Assembly (NCBI GenBank): GCA_951813285.1
Contig: OX638355.1
Span: 618,501-682,500, forward strand
From: Terriglobia bacterium
Lineage (GTDB): Bacteria; Acidobacteriota; Terriglobia; Versatilivoradales; Versatilivoraceae
DNA: 64,000 nucleotides
Direction of reading: 5' to 3'
Part shown: positions 60,334 to 64,000 of the stretch, piece by piece
How the letters are laid out: each line of letters begins with the position of its first letter
Position numbering within the stretch: the stretch's first letter is position 1
Translations under genes and position numbers: made by a program
Notes under the pieces: model-generated
The model's input: the letters and a program-made list of their open reading frames with translations, nothing else
Databases searched by the model: none
Told to the model about the DNA's origin: nothing

Positions 60334-61032
60334 TCAGGGTTTGTCCGGTCGCATGCGCCCTTTCAATGCATCCAGGCTGAAGCGGTTTTCCAGGAAATCG
60401 AAGAATTCCGCCTCCTCATCCTGCACCTGGCGGGCCGCGGCCGCCAGGGAATCGACGGCCTCCTCCGGGATACTGATCAGGCCGCTCTCGTCTCCGTGCA
60501 ACAGATCGCCGGGCTGGATGGTCAGGCCGGCGACGGTTACCGGGGTGTTGAAGCTGAGGTAGGCCGGATACCCGTGGGAAGCCACCCAACCCGTGCAGAA
60601 AACCTGGAATTCGGGAGTCCTGCGGGCAATTCCACTCTTGTCCCGTGCGTTGACGTCGGTAACGATGCCGACGCAGCCCAACTTGTCCAGAGCGCAGGTA
60701 AACATGTCGCCGATGACACAGCAGCGCTCGCGTTCATGGCCATTGTGCTGAATCACCAGGACGATGGGTCGGGGAGCGGCCTCCAGGGCTTCCAGCAACT
60801 CGCCGACCCGAGGCGGCCTGCGGTCCCCCGGGGTGGTGCTGTCGGCGGTTGCCGTGACCGCGTAGCCGACCATGGGTTCGAGCTGGGGAAACTGGCAGGC
60901 GATCCGGTTGGAGGCATAGCCGGTGACCCGGTCCCGCAGGGCCAGCTTTTCGATGGCGTTGGAAACCGTGGCCGTATCGAAGGCTCGCAGGGCCCGGAGG
61001 ACTTCCGGCGAATGGCGCAATGGGGGGGACAC
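60334..61032 (-). CDS. RraA-family protein (HMG/CHA aldolase-like)
   Basis: A 232-residue protein. FDTATVSNAIEKLALRDRV, GDMFTCALDKLGCVGIVTDV, NARDKSGI and PGDLLHGDESGLISIPEE match the RraA/4-hydroxy-4-methyl-2-oxoglutarate aldolase family. The Arg and Asp of the family's RD site are kept in NARDKSG. Family members are either divalent-metal aldolases splitting oxo acids or, as E. coli RraA, RNase E inhibitors. In this catabolic operon the aldolase role is more likely. Confidence 0.8.
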   Translation of the reverse strand: MSPPLRHSPEVLRALRAFDTATVSNAIEKLALRDRVTGYASNRIACQFPQLEPMVGYAVTATADSTTPGDRRPPRVGELLEALEAAPRPIVLVIQHNGHERERCCVIGDMFTCALDKLGCVGIVTDVNARDKSGIARRTPEFQVFCTGWVASHGYPAYLSFNTPVTVAGLTIQPGDLLHGDESGLISIPEEAVDSLAAAARQVQDEEAEFFDFLENRFSLDALKGRMRPDKP

Positions 61033-61072
61033 GGGGTCTCCTGGATCTTCGGCCGGGGTTGGCCGAGCAAGC

Positions 61073-61954
61073 TCAGACGGCTTTGGCGATTCTCTCCTGC
61101 AAGGCCGCCATTTTCTCCATCTGCTTCATGAAGTCGATGGTCCCGGTGAGAGCGGTCCTCCAGTCGGGCTTGCAGGGAACGCTGTCGAGTGAAATGTAAC
61201 CCGAGAAGTTCATGGCGTTGAGGGTGCGCACCACATCCAGAAAGTCGATGTGACCGGTCCCGGGCGTCTGCCGGTTGTTGTCCGCCAGGTGGATGTGCAT
61301 GAGCCGGTCGCCGGCCGCCCGCAGGGCCTCGTTCAAAGGGCCGTCTTCCATGTTCACGTGGAAGAAATCGGCCAGGACTCCCAGGTTGGGGGCGTCGATC
61401 TCGTCCACGATCCCCTTGCCTTCAACCAGGCTGTTGAGGAAACCGGCGTACCCTTCGAAGCGGTTGATGGGCTCGATGGCGATATCGACGTTTCGCTCGG
61501 CCGCATACTCGGCGATTTCCCGGGTGGACTGGATGAAATTGGCCCGCAGCAGGTCGATCGGCGTCTTGGTCACCGGGTACTCGGACTGGGCCGGCGAGGC
61601 CACGATCTCGAAGACGGGAGGATCCTCGAAGGTCGCCGCCAGGTCCACGCTTTTCTTGGCGTAGTCCACCCCGTGACGCCTCTCCGTTTCGTCGGTGGAG
61701 GCCAGGTCCCGCACTTCCCCCGCGTGCCAGGGCGCCCAGGCGCCGATCAGGGCCGGCACTTTCAGGCCCAGCGAGAAGGCCATTTCCTTCACCTGGTTGA
61801 ACAGGCTGGCCTCGATGCGGTCGGGCTCGGCATCCAGGTCCACCCCGTCATAGCCCGCTTCGGCCACTGCCTCCAGCACTTCGCGGGGCTTTTCCCAGAC
61901 GTTGCCGCCGGTGGACGCCAGTGTGCATAGAATCACCGAATACTTGTGCCCCAT
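61073..61954 (-). CDS. Sugar phosphate isomerase/epimerase-like TIM barrel
   Basis: A 293-residue protein: YDGVDLDAEPDRIEASLFNQ, GLKVPALIGAWAPWHAGEV, VDIAIEPINRFEGYAGFLNS, LGVLADFFHVNMEDGPLNEA, RLMHIHLADNNRQTPGTGHI. Glu, Asp and His residues at the strand ends form the metal site of the AP-endonuclease-2 superfamily (xylose isomerase-like). It is first of the four-gene operon, 40 bases before the RraA-like gene. Sugar isomerisation or epimerisation is the likely step. Substrate is not known. Confidence 0.85.
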   Translation of the reverse strand: MGHKYSVILCTLASTGGNVWEKPREVLEAVAEAGYDGVDLDAEPDRIEASLFNQVKEMAFSLGLKVPALIGAWAPWHAGEVRDLASTDETERRHGVDYAKKSVDLAATFEDPPVFEIVASPAQSEYPVTKTPIDLLRANFIQSTREIAEYAAERNVDIAIEPINRFEGYAGFLNSLVEGKGIVDEIDAPNLGVLADFFHVNMEDGPLNEALRAAGDRLMHIHLADNNRQTPGTGHIDFLDVVRTLNAMNFSGYISLDSVPCKPDWRTALTGTIDFMKQMEKMAALQERIAKAV

Positions 61955-62087
61955 GGTTCAACCTCCGCTCGCTTCAGATGAGTCTGTGACCTGTCCTGCC
62001 GACCTTGGCTCGCTGGTTCTCCGGCCGCCACGGCAGTCTAATCGAAAGCCCGCCATCCTTCAAGGAACGACAGGAACGGCAGGCAAC

Positions 62088-62420
62088 TCACGACGATATC
62101 TGTGCTTCTTCAGCCGCTATGCGCGGGTGAACGTCGATCTGCACGTCTACGTGCTGGCCGAGCTTGTAAAGCACAGTCATCAGACGGTCAATGGTGAAAC
62201 GGTCAAGCTGCACTTTGCGAATGCGGGTAAAGTCCGCGTGACTGACACCGGTGCGACGCTCGGCCTTGCGCGTCGAAAGCCCTTCATCGTCAAGAATACC
62301 GATGATTCGGGCGGCGAGGAGTGTCTTGGTCTGCTGTACGTCGGCGTCAGCGCGGCCGAAGTCACGGAAGACATTGCCGCTGCCGTGCACCAACTCAAGA
62401 TCTTTGCTTGTTTTGCTCAT
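62088..62420 (-). CDS. HigA-like XRE-family antitoxin
   Basis: A 110-residue protein. The C-terminal 75 residues carry a helix-turn-helix (RIIGILDDEGLSTRKAERRT, GVSHADFTRIRKVQLDRFTI) of the HTH_37 type. Its start overlaps the toxin stop (TAATG), so toxin and antitoxin are translationally coupled, with the toxin first as in higBA. It should neutralise the toxin and repress the operon. Confidence 0.8.
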   Translation of the reverse strand: MSKTSKDLELVHGSGNVFRDFGRADADVQQTKTLLAARIIGILDDEGLSTRKAERRTGVSHADFTRIRKVQLDRFTIDRLMTVLYKLGQHVDVQIDVHPRIAAEEAQISS

Positions 62421-62797
62421 TACTGTAACTCCTTCTTCAACCGGTTAAGCCGTTCGCGGATCAGATCGATATCGTTCTTCGGGGTCTTAATGCCCTGCCG
62501 GGCCTTTTTCTGAAAGGCGTGCAGAACCCAAAGCCGCTCCTTGAATTGCAGAGCGTAGACCGTCCGATACGCATCGGTACGGTGCTTGAGCGCCACCTCA
62601 AACACGCCGGATCCGAGACCCTTCAGCGGCTTGGCGGTGTCGGCCTTACGGCCTTCAGCCGCGACCGTCAGCGCCCGCAAGATCTCATCCTGCGCCCCTA
62701 TGGGAAAGCCGTCGAAAGCCTTGCGGGCCGCCTTGATCCAAGAGATCGGCCGAGTATCTCTGCTGCGCATAGGGTATGGTGGCAAATATGGCACCAT
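62420..62797 (-). CDS. HigB/RelE-like toxin (Gp49 family)
   Basis: A 125-residue frame. An internal Met nine codons in (MRSRDTRPISW) may be the true start. KAARKAFDGFPIGAQDEILR, KGLGSGVFEVALKHRTDAYR and HAFQKKARQGIKTPKNDIDL are the standard phage-derived Gp49/HigB pattern, with the conserved FxKKxxxTP-like end. The protein should be a ribosome-dependent mRNase. Confidence 0.8.
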   Translation of the reverse strand: MVPYLPPYPMRSRDTRPISWIKAARKAFDGFPIGAQDEILRALTVAAEGRKADTAKPLKGLGSGVFEVALKHRTDAYRTVYALQFKERLWVLHAFQKKARQGIKTPKNDIDLIRERLNRLKKELQ

Positions 62798-62941
62798 AGA
62801 TCAAGTCGATCTCTTTCTTGACTTCAGACCGCCATCGCGTGGATCTAGCTGTGACCCACACACCCCTCCTGGCAACCGTCCGGAGGGTTGGGATAAACTG
62901 GCGGGGTTGAAGCCGAGTCAGGCGGGCAGAGGAGCACGGAC

Positions 62942-63598
62942 TTGAAAAGAGGAATCATCCTGGCGGGTCTCTTGGGTTGGGCGTTGGCGGGCGTGGAGCG
63001 ACTGCCTGGGCACGGGGTGCTGGGCCGGGTAGTGCAGCACCACATCGTGGCCACGGCGGGAGCCTCCCACCTGGACGTGACGGTGGAGTTGACCTTTCAT
63101 TCCGTTTTCGCACAACGCGAGCGCCGGAGGATGGATGCGGACGGCGACGGACTGATCCGGGCCGAGGAGACCCGGCGGTATCTGGACGAGATTCTGGGCA
63201 CTCTTGAAGCGGGCCTGTGGATCTCGGCCGGGAAGCGGGAGATCAACCTGACCACCCTGCATTCTCCCGAAGTGGATCTGCTGGAGAACGAGGCGGCGGG
63301 GGCCCATCCGCTGCGAGTGAGGGCAACCTACGTGGCCAGGCTTGACGACCGGATGAGACGAGCCGGACCGGTGAACCTGGAGGACCGACTCTGGCCGGAG
63401 GCCCCGGCTCTCTGCTCCCTGCAGGTTCGGACTTGGGAGCGATCGGGCGGGCTGGTCAACCGGCGAACCTGCTTTTTCGGTCCGCGCAACGCCAGACGGT
63501 TCCGCCTGGAGTTGTGTCCCCGGGCGGCCCCGGTCATCCGTCAGGCGGATTCCTTACCGTCAGACGGAATTCCGGCTGACGGTCGCCCTCGGAGGTAG
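62942..63598 (+). CDS. Secreted protein with one EF-hand-like loop
   Basis: A 218-residue protein with a signal peptide (residues 1-24). Residues 58-75 contain RRRMDADGDGLIRAEETRRY, a textbook EF-hand loop (D-x-D-x-D-G-x-I-x-x-E) within helices, so it should bind calcium. The rest is beta-rich (LRVRATYVARLDDRMRRAGP). It is followed within 1 base by the next gene, so the two are coupled. The family is not recognised. Confidence 0.65.
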   Translation: MKRGIILAGLLGWALAGVERLPGHGVLGRVVQHHIVATAGASHLDVTVELTFHSVFAQRERRRMDADGDGLIRAEETRRYLDEILGTLEAGLWISAGKREINLTTLHSPEVDLLENEAAGAHPLRVRATYVARLDDRMRRAGPVNLEDRLWPEAPALCSLQVRTWERSGGLVNRRTCFFGPRNARRFRLELCPRAAPVIRQADSLPSDGIPADGRPRR

Positions 63599-63599
63599 C

Positions 63600-64000
63600 G
63601 TGCGGTTCACCGTCACGAAGAAGACAATCCCTTCAAGTGGACGGTTACGTCCCCGACCTCGTCCGGTCCGGCTGCTGCTGCCGGCGTTGGTCGGATGCCT
63701 CTGGATCGGTCCAACCCTGGGACTGGCCCAACCCGGAAGCCGGACGGCGGACATCGGGGAGCTGGTCAGCGTCCTGCTGCGCAAGCACCCCTACCTGTTC
63801 GACGAGGAGAACAAAAATCGGCTGGAGGCCGTCTACCGCGAGTATCGGTTGACCCAGGCCGCCGAGCGCGAACGGGAAAAGGCCGGGCGCGGGGCATCGG
63901 CGGAAGAACAGTCCAGGGGCGCCCAACGACCCGCCTGGGCGGCCCGCTTCGCCCTGGCCCATTTCCTGGACACCTGCCCCGGCTTGATACGGCTCGACTT
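63600..64000 (+). CDS. Secreted protein, partial (runs off right edge)
   Basis: The start is GTG at 63600, overlapping the ribosome site GGAGG of the preceding stop region; 133 codons are visible and open to the edge. The N-terminus is a signal segment (VRLLLPALVGCLWIGPTLGL), then a helical region (ELVSVLLRKHPYLFDEENKN, RLEAVYREYRLTQAAERERE) rich in charge. The family cannot be given without the rest. Confidence 0.6.
   Translation, partial: MRFTVTKKTIPSSGRLRPRPRPVRLLLPALVGCLWIGPTLGLAQPGSRTADIGELVSVLLRKHPYLFDEENKNRLEAVYREYRLTQAAEREREKAGRGASAEEQSRGAQRPAWAARFALAHFLDTCPGLIRLD

Overview
The window is a GC-rich bacterial genome fragment. It most resembles Acidobacteriota or a similar planctomycete-like heterotroph. 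The clues are a PSCyt1/DUF1549/DUF1553 protein beside a DUF1501 protein, FG-GAP and PQQ propeller proteins, LRR surface proteins with Ig-like C-terminal modules, strong AAGGAGG ribosome sites and many short inverted-repeat elements. No rRNA, tRNA or CRISPR array was seen, so the taxonomy is an inference.

Region 1 (1-13.6 kb) is a phage-derived tail and lysis cluster on the minus strand. Read from its regulators leftward it holds a small regulator, two DUF2589-type genes, a holin-like protein, a T4-type lysozyme, a tail terminator, tail tube, tail chaperone with a -1 frameshift site, tape measure, distal tail proteins, an NlpC-like protein and a tail tip protein that runs off the left edge. 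No terminase, portal, protease or capsid gene lies between the regulators and the tail genes. An S24 (LexA/CI-like) repressor is divergent from the cluster. This layout resembles a non-contractile (F-type) tailocin more than a prophage, unless head genes lie beyond the left edge. Two related structured RNAs, each behind its own sigma70-like promoter, form the 5' leaders of the lysis unit and of the tail unit.

Region 2 (13.6-22.2 kb) is a conflict and rearrangement zone. It has shuffled fragments of an outer-membrane protein and of the tail chaperone, an ARPP-1 (DUF6569-like) gene divergent from a MerR regulator, and a tight operon Fic - AAA ATPase - PIN nuclease - RNA ligase. That operon is bracketed by direct copies of the fic promoter and 5' end. 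A BrnT-like toxin/CopG-like antitoxin pair and two MITE-like elements follow.

Region 3 (22.4-35.0 kb) is metabolic and surface-related: AroE-like dehydrogenase, a sugar-type ABC binding protein and permease, a secreted TIM-barrel protein, HupE/UreJ-like membrane protein, an M20 peptidase, an FG-GAP repeat protein with a CBM9-like lipoprotein, and a glyoxalase-fold protein.

Region 4 (35.3-45.3 kb) is an island with an integrase remnant and two large LRR genes. One LRR gene is cut by an intact IS630-family element at a TA target. Inverted copies of a structured repeat lie at both ends.

Region 5 (45.6-64 kb) holds an MpaB/Lcp-like oxygenase, a second TIM-barrel paralog with a Tat signal, the PSCyt1-DUF1501 pair, a PQQ propeller, a catabolic operon (TIM-barrel isomerase, RraA-like aldolase, NRAMP-related transporter, Ldh2 dehydrogenase), a HigBA-type toxin-antitoxin pair and two secreted proteins at the right edge.
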